Shown here one piece after another: positions 16,883-25,256 of a DNA stretch of 64,000 nt; the stretch's first letter is position 1; each line of letters starts with the position of its first letter. Source of the DNA: an uncultured Muribaculaceae bacterium (GTDB taxonomy: Bacteria > Bacteroidota > Bacteroidia > Bacteroidales > Muribaculaceae); assembly GCA_910579995.1 (NCBI GenBank), contig CAJTWH010000004.1:1-64000 (forward strand), read 5' to 3'. A program made the position numbers and the translations under genes. A model generated the notes under the pieces. That model was not told the origin of the DNA, did no database searches, and was given only the letters and a program-made list of their open reading frames with translations.

Positions 16883-18175
16883 ATGGATTTCATAGAAGAA
16901 CTCACATGGCGCGGCATGATCCACACCGTAATGCCCGGCACAGATGAAGAACTCAAAAAAGGAATGACCGTAGGCTACCTCGGCATTGACCCCACCGCCG
17001 ACAGTCTCCATATAGGCCACCTCGTGGGCGTGATGATGCTCAAACACTTCCAGCGCTGTGGCCACAAGCCTATTGCCCTCGTAGGCGGTGCAACCGGTAT
17101 GATCGGCGACCCCTCGATGAAGAGTCAGGAGCGCAAACTCCTCGATGAACCCACCCTGCGCCACAATCAGGAGGGTATCAAGCGCCAGCTCGCACACTTC
17201 CTCGACTTCGACTCCGACGCTCCCAACGCCGCCGTCCTCGTCAACAACTACGACTGGATGAAAGACTTCACCTTCCTCGATTTCATCCGCGACGTAGGCA
17301 AACTCATCACCGTCAACTACATGATGGCCAAGGATTCGGTGAAAAAACGCCTGTCGGGCGAGAACCAGCAGGGCATGTCGTTTACCGAATTCAGCTACCA
17401 GCTCGTGCAGGGCTACGACTTCCTCACCCTCTACCGCGACCGCGGCTGCAAGCTCCAGATCGGCGGCAGCGACCAGTGGGGCAACATGACTACCGGCACC
17501 GAACTTATCCGCCGCACCCTCGACGGCGAGGCTTACGCCCTGACCTGCAACCTTATCACCAAGGCCGACGGCACAAAATTCGGCAAGACCGAGGGCGGCA
17601 ATGTATGGCTCGACCGCAACCGCACATCGCCCTACAAGTTCTACCAGTTCTGGCTCAACGTTGCCGACAACGACGCCGAGAAATATATCAAGATCTTCAC
17701 TACCCTCACCCGCGAGGAAATCGACTCGCTCATCGAGGAGCACCGTCAGGATCCCGGCCGCCGCGTGCTGCAGCGCCGCCTTGCCGAAGAAATCACCACC
17801 ATGGTGCACAGCGCCGAAGACCTGCGCGCCGCTCAGGAGGCCTCGCAGATTCTCTTCAGCAACAACACCGCCGAGGCTCTCCACCGCCTCGACGAGGCTA
17901 CCTTGCTCGATGTATTCGACGGCGTTCCCCGCTTCGAGGTTGAGCGCGCCGACATCGAGGCCGGTATCCGCCTTGCCGACCTGCTCACCGACAAAGCCGC
18001 CGTGTTCCCATCAAAGGGCGAAATGCGCAAGCTCGTGCAGGGCGGCGGCGTGTCAATTAACAAGGAGAAAATCACCGACCCGCAGGCTGTAGCCACCACC
18101 GACATGCTCCTTGCCGACCGCTACATCATCGTGCAGAAAGGTAAGAAAAACTACTTCCTGCTGATAGTCAAGTAA
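16883..18175 (+). CDS. tyrS: tyrosyl-tRNA synthetase
   Basis: A 430-residue class I synthetase that charges tRNA-Tyr. The HIGH motif is at residues 43-46 (SLHIGHLVG) and the KMSKS-equivalent KFGKT is near residue 233. A C-terminal S4-like RNA-binding domain (LVQGGGVSINKEKI) completes the bacterial TyrRS type 1 architecture. Codon use is strongly biased to C-ending codons, in line with high expression. Confidence 0.96.
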   Translation: MDFIEELTWRGMIHTVMPGTDEELKKGMTVGYLGIDPTADSLHIGHLVGVMMLKHFQRCGHKPIALVGGATGMIGDPSMKSQERKLLDEPTLRHNQEGIKRQLAHFLDFDSDAPNAAVLVNNYDWMKDFTFLDFIRDVGKLITVNYMMAKDSVKKRLSGENQQGMSFTEFSYQLVQGYDFLTLYRDRGCKLQIGGSDQWGNMTTGTELIRRTLDGEAYALTCNLITKADGTKFGKTEGGNVWLDRNRTSPYKFYQFWLNVADNDAEKYIKIFTTLTREEIDSLIEEHRQDPGRRVLQRRLAEEITTMVHSAEDLRAAQEASQILFSNNTAEALHRLDEATLLDVFDGVPRFEVERADIEAGIRLADLLTDKAAVFPSKGEMRKLVQGGGVSINKEKITDPQAVATTDMLLADRYIIVQKGKKNYFLLIVK

Positions 18176-18178
18176 TTC

Positions 18179-18198
18179 AAGTTTCGCTTACGAAACTT
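18179..18198. repeat. short REP-like palindrome
   Basis: An AAGTTTCG arm and its reverse complement around a 4-base loop, directly after tyrS. It is the same family as 8485-8504 and 57961-57978. Confidence 0.7.
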
Positions 18199-18210
18199 AA
18201 ATCAAGTAAT

Positions 18211-18426
18211 ATGAAAATCGTACTGGCGGCTGAATATACCGATGAAGTGACAGCCAACATCGCACGCGGTATGCTTGAAGCCAACGGCATTCCGGCCTTC
18301 ATCGAGGGGGAGAACATGGCACGCCTCTACTTCGGAGCGCAGGTGTGGAACCCCGTCCGACTGATGGTGCGCGACACCGACTTCGAAGCCGCCACGGCTC
18401 TTCTCAAAGACCACGGAGACATCTAA
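18211..18426 (+). CDS. DUF2007 domain protein
   Basis: A 71-residue protein matching the DUF2007 pattern: a beta-alpha fold starting KIVLAAEYTDEVTANIARGMLEANGIPAFIEGENM and ending VRDTDFEAATALLKDHGDI. The family is sometimes labelled a putative signal-transducing protein; no activity is established. It follows tyrS after a short palindrome and ends before a strong terminator. Confidence 0.82.
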   Translation: MKIVLAAEYTDEVTANIARGMLEANGIPAFIEGENMARLYFGAQVWNPVRLMVRDTDFEAATALLKDHGDI

Positions 18427-18440
18427 GCAACAGACATCCA

Positions 18441-18476
18441 AAGGGGGCGTATCAAAAAATGACACGCCCCCTTTTT
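18441..18476 (+). terminator. strong intrinsic terminator
   Basis: A 10-bp GC-rich stem (AAGGGGGCGT with its complement) and a 13-base loop, followed by a TTTTT run, 14 bases after the DUF2007 stop. It ends the cdd-tyrS-DUF2007 block. Confidence 0.88.
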
Positions 18477-18497
18477 GATATATAAACAAAAGCAACC

Positions 18498-18749
18498 ATG
18501 ACTGAGCTTGAATATAAAGACACCATAGCGTTTTTCCTTTCTTTCTGCATAGAGATTTACAAACGCGCCCATGATATCAGCGGCGAGAAGGCTTCTCGGA
18601 TACTTTCAGACTCCGGTGCTATCAATTATCTACAGGCCAACTATGAGCCGATACATACTCAGGCTCCTCAATGGATTCTCGAAGAGATCGAAGATTTTAT
18701 GTTAAACCGCAAAGACTTGACTTATGTTCCTTTACCACGGAGGTCTTGA
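18498..18749 (+). CDS. DUF3791 domain protein (first gene of ART-like cassette)
   Basis: An 83-residue protein matching DUF3791: FFLSFCIEIYKRAHDISGEKAS, then SGAINYLQANYEPIHTQ. DUF3791 proteins usually sit directly upstream of a DUF3990 gene, as here, and are thought to be its antitoxin-like partner (inference from gene order). The last 26 bases overlap the start of the next gene in a different frame, so the pair is tightly coupled. Confidence 0.8.
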   Translation: MTELEYKDTIAFFLSFCIEIYKRAHDISGEKASRILSDSGAINYLQANYEPIHTQAPQWILEEIEDFMLNRKDLTYVPLPRRS

Positions 18750-19206
18750 AATTGTAGACACACCCGAAATACGCAAACCCAACCGAACACTTGACTATGG
18801 TGCCGGCTTTTATCTTACATCTTCTCTTCAGCAGGCAAGCGACTGGGTAAGAAGAAAGCTCAAAAACGGAATAACCAAGGGGTATGCCAATATCTACAAT
18901 TATGACATCACCCATGAGTCAAAGCTGAAAGTCTTAAACTTCGACACCCCATCAGAGGCATGGTTGGATTTCGTGATGTCAAACCGCATGAACCGCGACT
19001 ACACTCATGATTACGATATTGTAAAAGGGCCGGTTGCCAATGATCGGGTCTACGCCTCGTTTGCTCTCTATGAAGCCGGCTTGCTTGACAAGCAAGAGCT
19101 GATTCGCGAACTCAAAACCTACAAACTCGTAAATCAGATACTTCTCCATACTCCGGTCTCACTTCTGTCAATATCATTTATCGAAGCAAAAGAAATCGGG
19201 ATATGA
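18724..19206 (+). CDS. DUF3990 protein, ADP-ribosyltransferase-like
   Basis: A 160-residue protein of the DUF3990 family. It opens with LYHGG (His at residue 5), followed by LDYGAGFYLTSSLQQASDWVRRK, the pattern of the NAD-binding core of ADP-ribosyltransferase-fold enzymes, where an N-terminal H/R and a GxYxT-like strand line the pocket. A later acidic residue would be expected as the catalytic Glu but cannot be assigned by eye. It is a likely toxin or phage-response effector, flanked by two small partner genes that overlap it by 26 and 4 bases. Confidence 0.72.
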   Translation: MFLYHGGLEIVDTPEIRKPNRTLDYGAGFYLTSSLQQASDWVRRKLKNGITKGYANIYNYDITHESKLKVLNFDTPSEAWLDFVMSNRMNRDYTHDYDIVKGPVANDRVYASFALYEAGLLDKQELIRELKTYKLVNQILLHTPVSLLSISFIEAKEIGI

Positions 19207-19430
19207 AAGAGAGAAAAATCACTCAAGACAACCTATATCTCATTCTTCCGGGAAAAGTGAGTAAAATGGCTGTGATGTACGCCACCGAATTCGGGCTGAC
19301 CATCACGGAAGCTTTGAGGAGAATCTATAGCTCCGCCACCTACCGCGAGCTCGAGCGCGAAGATTCCAAGCTATGGCAGCTCGGACCGGTGGCACTCTAC
19401 CAAATGTTTCTTGACAATGCCATAGAGTAA
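19203..19430 (+). CDS. small partner protein of the DUF3990 cassette
   Basis: A 75-residue protein with VSKMAVMYATEFGLTITEALRRIYSSATYRELEREDSKLWQLGPVALYQMF. This small helical type recurs beside DUF3990 genes and resembles a DUF3791 relative. Its start overlaps the DUF3990 stop by four bases (ATGA). It is probably a second antitoxin-like or accessory component; that role is inference. Confidence 0.65.
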   Translation: MKERKITQDNLYLILPGKVSKMAVMYATEFGLTITEALRRIYSSATYRELEREDSKLWQLGPVALYQMFLDNAIE

Positions 19431-19440
19431 CCCTACCATT

Positions 19441-19995
19441 ATGCCTCGCCTCAACGATTTCCTCACTCATATCAACCTCGACCCGCTTATCTGCTATTGC
19501 CGCGAGCACGGGGATGAAGTCGCATACGCCAAAGGTGAGCGCTTGGCGCAGGAGGGCGAGATTTGCAGATACATGGGCATTGTACTCAAGGGTTATTTCA
19601 AATACACTTCGCTCAACAGCAAGGGCGAAGAATGTGTGACCGGGTTCTCTTTCAAAGACGAGGTAGTCACCGACTATGTCCGCTCATTCCTCTTCAACCA
19701 ACCGTCGCTCACATCAATCATCGCCGGCAGCGACGCCGTAGTGCTTCAGGTGCGCATTGCCGACATCCGCAAATATCTGCTCAGCCACAACCCTGATTTC
19801 TTAGCCAAATCAGCCACCATACTACTCCACGAGGCCTACAGCCGCTATCTCTCGTTGCATATACTCACTCCGGCCGAAAGATATGCAGAGCTATGCCATC
19901 GCTATCATGACGTAATTTCAGATATTCCATATCAGGAAATCGCCTCCTACCTCGCCATATCGCGCCGCCAGTTCCAAAGGATACGCAGTAATTAG
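19441..19995 (+). CDS. Crp/Fnr family transcriptional regulator
   Basis: A 184-residue protein: a cyclic-nucleotide-binding-like beta barrel (residues 25-115, GERLAQEGEICRYMGIVLKGYFKY) and a C-terminal helix-turn-helix (IPYQEIASYLAISRRQFQRIRS). The phosphate-binding cassette for cAMP is not conserved, as in most Bacteroidales members, so the ligand is unknown. The protein stops right after the recognition helix. A 14-bp perfect palindrome lies 29 bases downstream and may be an operator. Confidence 0.8.
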   Translation: MPRLNDFLTHINLDPLICYCREHGDEVAYAKGERLAQEGEICRYMGIVLKGYFKYTSLNSKGEECVTGFSFKDEVVTDYVRSFLFNQPSLTSIIAGSDAVVLQVRIADIRKYLLSHNPDFLAKSATILLHEAYSRYLSLHILTPAERYAELCHRYHDVISDIPYQEIASYLAISRRQFQRIRSN

Positions 19996-20024
19996 CACTC
20001 CTACAGCTATTTTTCTTTGAGACT

Positions 20025-20038
20025 GGGACAAATGTCCC
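20025..20038. promoter_or_regulatory. possible Crp/Fnr-type operator palindrome
   Basis: GGGACAAATGTCCC is a perfect 6-2-6 palindrome between the regulator gene and the promoter of the downstream secreted-protein gene, about 23 bases before its -7 box. Confidence 0.4.
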
Positions 20039-20060
20039 TTATTCATAATTCTTATATTTC

Positions 20061-20068
20061 TAAATTTG
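20061..20068 (+). promoter_or_regulatory. -7 box of the secreted-protein gene
   Basis: TAAATTTG matches TAnnTTTG, 22 bases before the start at 20091. No good -33 match is seen, which is compatible with activation by a bound regulator. Confidence 0.55.
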
Positions 20069-20090
20069 TGCAAACCAATTTTTTTCGCAC

Positions 20091-20777
20091 ATGAATCTTA
20101 AAAATTATCTATTGACGGCTTTCTTAGTCTTTATATCGTTGGCAGCTTACTCAAAGGGCGATAATCCCGAGGATTATCACGTCCGCGGCATACTTGCCGA
20201 CGGCACAGAGATAGAGGGCTATAACGAGACATCATTCAACAACTTCATGTTCCCGTGGGTCACGGAAGTCAAGATTGCCGACACATACAAAGGTGAGACC
20301 AAGAAGTACACCTCCGACGAGCTCAAGGCTGTATGGTTCACCTCTGTCGGCGAAGATTCCATACCCAAAATCTACCATGCGGTAAAGGCACAGAAAGGTA
20401 TGCCCAACTATTTCAAGAAGAATCCCAAGCCGTATAAAAAGCCTGTGTTCCTGCGGCTTGTCTACAATGGAGAGAATGTAAAAGGCTATATCCGCCCCGT
20501 GGCCGACTATACTCATGCACAGACTATGTCGGTTTCGACATATACCTACATGATCTACTATCTCACCAAAGACAGCGACGTGGCCGTGGCATATTGGTGC
20601 GAGACAGGCGACTTGGTACCGGGTATGAAAAAGGTGATGAAATTCTATCTGCGCGAATTTCCCGAACTTGTAGAGATGGTAGACAAAGGCGAGCTTAAGC
20701 CCAACGACTTCCGCTCCAACCCGGCGATAGTGCTGCCACTTATCGACAAGTATTATCGGCCTAAGGGGCAGGAGTAA
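20091..20777 (+). CDS. hypothetical secreted protein
   Basis: A 228-residue protein with a signal peptide (LLTAFLVFISLAAYSKG). The mature part begins with a small beta domain containing a DGTEIEGY turn and a KYTSDELKAVWF segment, then a longer mixed region with an even spread of Tyr and Lys. The family is not recognised. It has its own promoter and is the only gene likely controlled through the palindrome next to the Crp/Fnr gene. Confidence 0.7.
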   Translation: MNLKNYLLTAFLVFISLAAYSKGDNPEDYHVRGILADGTEIEGYNETSFNNFMFPWVTEVKIADTYKGETKKYTSDELKAVWFTSVGEDSIPKIYHAVKAQKGMPNYFKKNPKPYKKPVFLRLVYNGENVKGYIRPVADYTHAQTMSVSTYTYMIYYLTKDSDVAVAYWCETGDLVPGMKKVMKFYLREFPELVEMVDKGELKPNDFRSNPAIVLPLIDKYYRPKGQE

Positions 20778-20786
20778 AGCACGTAA

Positions 20787-22025
20787 TCAGCGGCGTTTCA
20801 GGAAAGTGATGTCGGGGAGTGAGCCGTCGGGCTTGCGGGGCTGCAGGAGCTGTGAGGCGTCGAGGCTCTCGAAATCGGCCTCGCTGAGCCCGGTGAAAAT
20901 GTTGCCGGAGAGAGTACACTCCGCCTCGTCGACATTAACGCAATCTCCGCCTTCCTTGCGAGGCTTATACGACACATTGCCCTCGAGGCGATGACCGTAG
21001 CCGGCGACATCGACTATCTCGCGGGGCGATTTGCGGTTGACCATATTATAATTATTGAGGTTGCCACACGACACATTGCCTATGAAGTCGTTGCCTCCGA
21101 GGTGATGGTTGGCATAGATACCGTTTACCTTGTTATCCCAAGCAAGGCAGTTGATTATGCGGTTGCGCGGCGCTTTGTGACTGTCGGGATATACTTTCTT
21201 CATGCCGAAACCACCCGATTTAATGCCTGTGCCGTCGCCACGCGACACTTTGTCGGCGTCGTAGCCGTTCTGCCATGCCCAGCAGTTCTCGATGGTCACG
21301 GGCGAATAGTTGTTGATAAGGTCGTAGCCGTCATCGCTGTTGCGCCATGCGCGGCAGCCGCGGATCACATTGCCCGTAAAATCGCCTTTGATATGGAAGC
21401 CGAAGCCGTCGCAGTTGCCGCCATAGCCTCCGTCGCTTATGGGGTCGTAGTTATTATAAGCGTCGCAGTTGAGAATCAGATTGTTGCTGCCCTTGGTGGC
21501 ATATACGCCGATACCCATGCCGTCGTGCATGTTGACGCGCTCCACAGTGCAGTTGTTGCCTCCGAAGAGACCCACGTTTATGCTCTGCGTATGGCCGGTC
21601 TGCATAACCTGAATACCGACGATGTCGAAGTTGCGCAGGTGCCAGTAGTCACCCATAAGGTTAAAACCTATCACGCGCTCACCGGTGCGGATATCCGAGA
21701 GGTCAATCGTCACTTTCTCGCCATCGCAGCCGGCGATGAGTATAGGTGCTTCGGCAGTGCCGTCGGCGCTCAGGTCATATACCACATCGTATGCACCCGA
21801 CGCCCCGCGGCGCATGATATCGGCCGGCTGAGGCTTGTAGACGCCCTCTCGAAGATAGATATTCGTGCCGGGCGCGGCTGATTCAATTGCCTTGCGGATA
21901 GTGAGATAAGGGGCTTCGGCAGTGCCGGCCGCCGAGTCGCCGCCCGAAGGCGATACATAGATATCCTTGCCGAAGACACTCACAACGGCTATCAATGATA
22001 TGACGGCAACAAAGATTCTTTTCAT
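20787..22025 (-). CDS. secreted pectate lyase-like beta-helix protein (PL9 type)
   Basis: A 412-residue protein with a signal peptide (MKRIFVAVISLIAVVSVFG) and a right-handed parallel beta-helix. Segments NCDGFGFHIKGDFTGN and CRAWRNSDDGYDLINN match polysaccharide lyase family 9, whose calcium-binding aspartates and catalytic lysine lie there. Such enzymes cut polygalacturonate by beta-elimination. The gene is the last of a four-gene operon, five bases after rsgA, not in a pectin-use locus, so the substrate is uncertain. Confidence 0.78.
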   Translation of the reverse strand: MKRIFVAVISLIAVVSVFGKDIYVSPSGGDSAAGTAEAPYLTIRKAIESAAPGTNIYLREGVYKPQPADIMRRGASGAYDVVYDLSADGTAEAPILIAGCDGEKVTIDLSDIRTGERVIGFNLMGDYWHLRNFDIVGIQVMQTGHTQSINVGLFGGNNCTVERVNMHDGMGIGVYATKGSNNLILNCDAYNNYDPISDGGYGGNCDGFGFHIKGDFTGNVIRGCRAWRNSDDGYDLINNYSPVTIENCWAWQNGYDADKVSRGDGTGIKSGGFGMKKVYPDSHKAPRNRIINCLAWDNKVNGIYANHHLGGNDFIGNVSCGNLNNYNMVNRKSPREIVDVAGYGHRLEGNVSYKPRKEGGDCVNVDEAECTLSGNIFTGLSEADFESLDASQLLQPRKPDGSLPDITFLKRR

Positions 22026-22030
22026 AGCTC

Positions 22031-22978
22031 TTAATGTCCTTTACGGTATTTGTCGGCACCGGCATCGGTAGCCTCTTCAAGTATGCTCAGGTATGAGTTA
22101 TAGCGCGATTCGCTTATGCGGTGGTCTTCAACGGCCTCGCATACAGCGCAGCCCGGCTCGTGGGTATGGCTGCAATTATCGAAGCGGCAATGCGCCGACT
22201 CTCTGAAGATATCGGGGAAATAATGGCTCACATTCTCTTTCTTGAAATCGTACACACCGAATCCCCTCACGCCGGGAGTGTCGATAATCTCACCGCCACC
22301 GGGCAGGTCGTACATCTCGGAGAAAGTGGTGGTGTGCATGCCGGTGTCGTGAGCCACGGAAATCTCGGCTGTACGCAGGTCAAGGCCGGGGATGAGGGCA
22401 TTGATAAGGGTGGTCTTGCCTACGCCCGAGTTGCCCGAAAAGAGCGTCGTCTTGCCTTGAAGAAATTCAGCGAGAGCCTCTATACCCTCCCCTGTCGCCG
22501 CCGACACGCCGAAACACGTATAACCGATAGAGCGATAGAGATATTCCACCGCCTCAAGCAAGCCCTCGTCTTCAGGCTCGCAGAGCAGGTCAATTTTATT
22601 GAACACCAGCACTGCCGGCACATTGTAGGCCTCGGCCGTGGCGAGGAAGCGGTCGATAAAGGTAAACGAGGTGGTAGGGTGTGCCAACGTGGCCACAAGC
22701 ACCGCGCAATCAACATTGGCTGCAATGATATGGGCAGCCTTGGAGAGATTGCTCGCCCGGCGGATGATATAGTTGCGGCGGTCGAGTACATCGGTGATAA
22801 AGGCCACCCCGTCGGGGCCGGGAGCGCCGATTTCCACATGGTCGCCCACGGCGACAGGATTGGTGGTGCGTATGCCCTTGATACGGAAATTGCCCTTGAC
22901 GTGGCATTTCACTTCATTGCCGTCGGCGAGGCGCACCACATAGCTCGAGCCGGTATTGCGTATTACTGTACCTTTCAT
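22031..22978 (-). CDS. rsgA: ribosome small-subunit maturation GTPase RsgA
   Basis: A 315-residue circularly permuted GTPase that acts late in 30S assembly. It has an N-terminal OB fold (GTVIRNTGSSYVV), G4 FNKIDLL before the P-loop SGNSGVGKTTLIN, G3 DTPGVRGFG, and a C-terminal zinc knuckle (CRFDNCSHTHEPGCAVCEA). Length is normal. Its start overlaps the aminotransferase-like gene by four bases. Confidence 0.95.
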   Translation of the reverse strand: MKGTVIRNTGSSYVVRLADGNEVKCHVKGNFRIKGIRTTNPVAVGDHVEIGAPGPDGVAFITDVLDRRNYIIRRASNLSKAAHIIAANVDCAVLVATLAHPTTSFTFIDRFLATAEAYNVPAVLVFNKIDLLCEPEDEGLLEAVEYLYRSIGYTCFGVSAATGEGIEALAEFLQGKTTLFSGNSGVGKTTLINALIPGLDLRTAEISVAHDTGMHTTTFSEMYDLPGGGEIIDTPGVRGFGVYDFKKENVSHYFPDIFRESAHCRFDNCSHTHEPGCAVCEAVEDHRISESRYNSYLSILEEATDAGADKYRKGH

Positions 22979-24144
22979 TTATCAGTCATTTTGTCGATAG
23001 CGAGCGAGAAGCGAGCGAGAGCTTCGCCGAGGCGCGAGCGCGGGCAGGCGATGTTCCAGCGAATGAAATGCGGGTCGCCGTACATGTCGCCGGCATTGAG
23101 CCAAAGGCGCTCTTCCTTAAGCAGATATTCCTCCAGAGCGGCAGCGGCGATACCGAGTGCCTCGATATTCATCCACACCAGATATGTGCCTTCGAGGCGG
23201 CATATCGGCAACGAAGGCAAGTGCTCGCGGCAATAGGCGGCCATGTACTCGTAATTGGCATGCAGATAAGCGATAAGCTGCGAGAGCCATTCCTCGCCAT
23301 GATTGTAGGCGGCTATGGTGCCCGCCACGCCGAAAGGATTGACATCGCAGACCTCGTTGATATTTATGGCGCGGTCGATACGGCGGCGATAAGAGTCGTT
23401 GGGGGTGATAATCGACGCTATCTGCAGGCCTGCGGTATTGAAAGCCTTGCTCGGGGAGACACATGTCACCGACCGGCTCACAAACTCCTCGGGCAGAGTG
23501 CCGTAAGGGGTATATTTATATCCTTGATATACAAGCTCGCAATGAATCTCGTCGCTGACCACAATCACATCATTGTCGCGGCATATCCCGGCAATGCGCA
23601 GCAGCTCGTCGCGGCTCCACACACGTCCGGCCGGATTGGCAGGATTGCACAGAAGCAATATCTTCGCCTTGGGGTCGGCGGCCTTGGCGGCGAGGTCGTC
23701 AAAGTCGATGAGATAGCTGTCGCCGGTATAGATGAGCGGGTTCTCAAGCACGGTGCAGCCATTGTTGCGTATCGAGGAGAAGAAGCAGTTGTAGACCGGC
23801 GTCTGCACTATCACCTTGTCGCCGGGCTCGGCGAGAGCCTTGATAATAGCCGAGATAGCCGGCACCACACCACTGGTATACATAATGCTGCCGCGCTCGA
23901 TCTGCCAGCCATGGCGGCGGCCAAACCAATCGATTACAGCCCTGTAGTAATCTTCGCCCACAAGTGTGTAGCCGAAAGCCCCTTGGCTCACACGGCGCTC
24001 AAGAGCCTCAATTACAGCCGGCGCCGTGGCAAAGTCCATGTCGGCCACCCACAAGGGCAGCACATCGGGCTCGGAGTCCCACTTGTAGCTTCCGGTGCCG
24101 CGGCGCTCCACGCCTTTGTCGAAAAGTGCGCTATAGTCAGTCAT
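22975..24144 (-). CDS. MalY/PatB-type PLP-dependent C-S lyase
   Basis: A 389-residue class I aminotransferase-fold enzyme. LPLWVADMDFATAPAV and the PLP lysine in VSPSKAFNTAGLQ place it in the MalY/PatB branch, whose members act as cystathionine beta-lyases, making homocysteine, pyruvate and ammonia. ATG 24144 is chosen because it matches the family start (TDYSALFDKGVERRGTGSYKWD) and overlaps the preceding gene by eight bases. Methionine-pathway role is likely but substrate could differ. Confidence 0.87.
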   Translation of the reverse strand: MTDYSALFDKGVERRGTGSYKWDSEPDVLPLWVADMDFATAPAVIEALERRVSQGAFGYTLVGEDYYRAVIDWFGRRHGWQIERGSIMYTSGVVPAISAIIKALAEPGDKVIVQTPVYNCFFSSIRNNGCTVLENPLIYTGDSYLIDFDDLAAKAADPKAKILLLCNPANPAGRVWSRDELLRIAGICRDNDVIVVSDEIHCELVYQGYKYTPYGTLPEEFVSRSVTCVSPSKAFNTAGLQIASIITPNDSYRRRIDRAININEVCDVNPFGVAGTIAAYNHGEEWLSQLIAYLHANYEYMAAYCREHLPSLPICRLEGTYLVWMNIEALGIAAAALEEYLLKEERLWLNAGDMYGDPHFIRWNIACPRSRLGEALARFSLAIDKMTDK

Positions 24145-24982
24145 CAGTCTCAATCTTGCAGTCGGCCGGGGCGAGGATGTTGCCGTCAATGATAATCTCG
24201 CCTATCTTCGGAGCCTTGATATAGCCCGTTGTCGGGTTTTTCACGCTCGTGATGGGCGACTTCACCGTAGCCTGCAGCTCCGATTCCTCGAAAGCGAGGT
24301 CGCAGTCGGCGTCGAACGTGCAGTTTTCAACAATAAGGTCCTTGCAGTAGCATAGAGGCTGCGTGCCAGAGATATGGCAGTTGATGAGGTGGAGATGGCG
24401 CGAATGCCAGCCCAGATACTCGCCGTGGAGCTCGCTGTCGCGCACGGTGACGTTCTCGGTCTGCCAGAAAGCGTCCTTAGAGTTGATCACGGCATTGCTG
24501 ATTTCTACATTGCGGGCATATTGGAAAGAATAATTACCATTCTGACGATAGCGGTCGATACGGATATTCTCGCAGTGCATGAAAATATAGTCGGCCTTGT
24601 CGGTCGTTACATCCTTGATGTCGATATTGCGGCAGTGCCACAGGGTCTCCTCAGCGTCGGAGAGAGCCACGCGGTCGAGAACTATGCCGTCCATCTCGCG
24701 GAACATCTTGGGAGCATTGACAATAGTATTGCGCATTTCGCAATTGTCAGAATACCACAGGGCGGCGCGGGCGCCGGGCTCAAAGACACAATGGTCTACC
24801 TTGAACCCTTTCACATGCCAGAACGGATATTTACCAAGAAACACACAATTGTCAGCCTCTATATTACGGCAACGCTTCAAGGCTGACTCTCCTACATTGA
24901 AAGTAACCTTGACAAGCCGGAGGTCGTGAGCGGCAAAGAGCGGACGCTCACCACCATATTCTTTATTCTCAATAATTTCCAT
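24137..24982 (-). CDS. DUF3737 family protein
   Basis: A 281-residue protein of the DUF3737 family, a soluble right-handed beta-helix made of repeats such as CRNIEADNCVFLGKYPFWHVKGFKVDHCVF. No signal peptide. Function unknown; the fold suggests binding or processing of a polymer or sugar. It is the first gene of the operon DUF3737-malY-rsgA-pectate lyase. Its start codon lies only five bases after a consensus -7 box, so the mRNA is probably leaderless. Confidence 0.85.
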   Translation of the reverse strand: MEIIENKEYGGERPLFAAHDLRLVKVTFNVGESALKRCRNIEADNCVFLGKYPFWHVKGFKVDHCVFEPGARAALWYSDNCEMRNTIVNAPKMFREMDGIVLDRVALSDAEETLWHCRNIDIKDVTTDKADYIFMHCENIRIDRYRQNGNYSFQYARNVEISNAVINSKDAFWQTENVTVRDSELHGEYLGWHSRHLHLINCHISGTQPLCYCKDLIVENCTFDADCDLAFEESELQATVKSPITSVKNPTTGYIKAPKIGEIIIDGNILAPADCKIETDD

Positions 24983-24987
24983 AGCTA

Positions 24988-25019
24988 CAAAGTTAACACA
25001 TTTTCCACCACATTCCAAA
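24988..25019 (-). promoter_or_regulatory. promoter of the DUF3737 operon, giving an almost leaderless mRNA
   Basis: On the minus strand, TTTG (25019-25016), a 20-base spacer and TAACTTTG (24995-24988), then five bases to the ATG at 24982. Transcription should start at or next to the start codon. Confidence 0.75.
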
Positions 25020-25256
25020 TCAAAATCACGCACAAAGCCTCAAGTTTCATTTTCAGAGCGACCGCGGGCATATCATCAAGGGAATTAATGCAACCGCTGT
25101 TACAGTAACCGCTGTTGCATAACTCGTATTAAATCCTTCAGACTACCGAATTCGCAAGTTATCATTACAATAACACATCGGCCGAAAATATCATTATAAA
25201 GATATTTGCGAGATAAGTGTCTTTGTAATGACATCTACAACTATACAGCAGGCTTG

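Noticed and set aside
16829..17884. Long minus-strand open frame opposite tyrS (351 codons)
   Set aside because: It is a shadow of the C-biased codons of tyrS, which is a full-length, unambiguous gene.
25081..25130. Repeated AACCGCTGTT words upstream of the GNAT gene
   Set aside because: Only two short copies; too little for a repeat array or CRISPR. No CRISPR-like array was seen anywhere in the window.
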